Part shown: in pieces, positions 63,626-64,000 of the stretch
How positions within the stretch are numbered: the stretch's first letter is position 1
How the letters are laid out: each line of letters starts with the position of its first letter
Assembly (NCBI RefSeq): GCF_040939455.1
Contig: NC_134120.1
Span: forward strand, 53,583,001 to 53,647,000
DNA: 64,000 nt
From: Microcebus murinus
Taxonomy: Eukaryota > Chordata > Mammalia > Primates > Cheirogaleidae
Direction: 5' to 3'
Position numbers and translations under genes: made by a program
The notes under the pieces: model-generated
The model's database searches: none
What the model saw: only the letters and a program-made list of their open reading frames with translations
Told to the model about the DNA's origin: nothing

Positions 63626-64000
63626 CTCTTAAAAACAAAACATCAATAAAAAGCCTAAGTGATTTTTGTTTCAACTGGCCCTCTCTTCTGAGAGTCTTCA
63701 TTGTTAACTGACAGTTTTCTTTAACTTATGATCATCAAACAAAGCATTTATGATTATTTTGTATCACTGTTACCCAGGATACAGGCATTTCTGGTTGAGA
63801 CTGTGCATTCTTCATTTGACCTTACTGAGTTTCTTCAGGGAATATGAAGGAGTATCCCTGTGCATTTTCAGAATTTCTGATAGATGTTTGAGGGGAAGAC
63901 CTACTTCCACCCTACCAACAAATTATCATTAGTTGGTACTACTTTAGACATGACAGTATAGGCTAGTGTTTGTGAAACCTGCTAGAATGACCTATTCCAT
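63626..64000. other. Unassigned sequence to the window end
   Basis: Nothing recognised. Confidence 0.45.

Overview
The window is nuclear DNA from a primate, most likely a strepsirrhine (lemur, loris or galago group). Eleven Alu-family copies establish primate. Three of them (16164-16495, 34582-34910, 59641-59969) carry an extra A/T-rich segment of about 28 bases, with an attaattggccaac-type core, in the linker between the two Alu monomers. I know that linker from strepsirrhine Alus and not from monkey or ape Alus. The species cannot be fixed from this.

I found no intact protein-coding gene, no rRNA or tRNA gene and no CRISPR array. The window reads as intron or intergenic DNA: A/T-rich single-copy sequence with interspersed repeats. 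Most long reading frames lie inside Alu or L1 copies read on the wrong strand.

Layout. 1-16 kb: sparse repeats, including a hAT transposon split by an Alu, a long (TA)n tract, several MIRs and old L1 3' ends. 16-25 kb: a young Alu, a good MIR, old L1 pieces and a four-layer nest (hAT, then Tigger/MER2, then a second MER2 end, then Alu). 25-39 kb: an MLT1 LTR inside an older repeat, a coding-like broken fragment at about 28 kb, a probable ancient LTR at 31 kb, a candidate exon at 35.1 kb and a 718-base solo LTR at 38.4-39.1 kb. 40.7-47.4 kb: the dominant feature, a full-length 6.66-kb LINE-1 on the minus strand with a perfect 15-bp target-site duplication, sitting inside an older L1. Its ORF1 and ORF2 are complete in length but broken by a few frameshifts and stops. 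48-64 kb: MIRs, a MER44/Tigger element, two Alus, MER20, a hAT element with a perfect 8-bp duplication, an LTR with readable promoter anatomy (four 24-base CCAAT-type repeats, TATA box, AATAAA), MER2 split by an Alu, and a MIR split by an LTR-like element.

The genes do not work together as a system. What links the features is insertion history: nests and flanking duplications give a relative order of events. I did not find a previously undescribed biological system. The items most worth checking are the L1 with its 1.57-kb 5' UTR, the LTR at 56.0-56.5 kb, the coding-like fragment at 28 kb and the transposon nest at 23.6-25.1 kb. Repeat family names come from memory of consensus sequences, without a database search.
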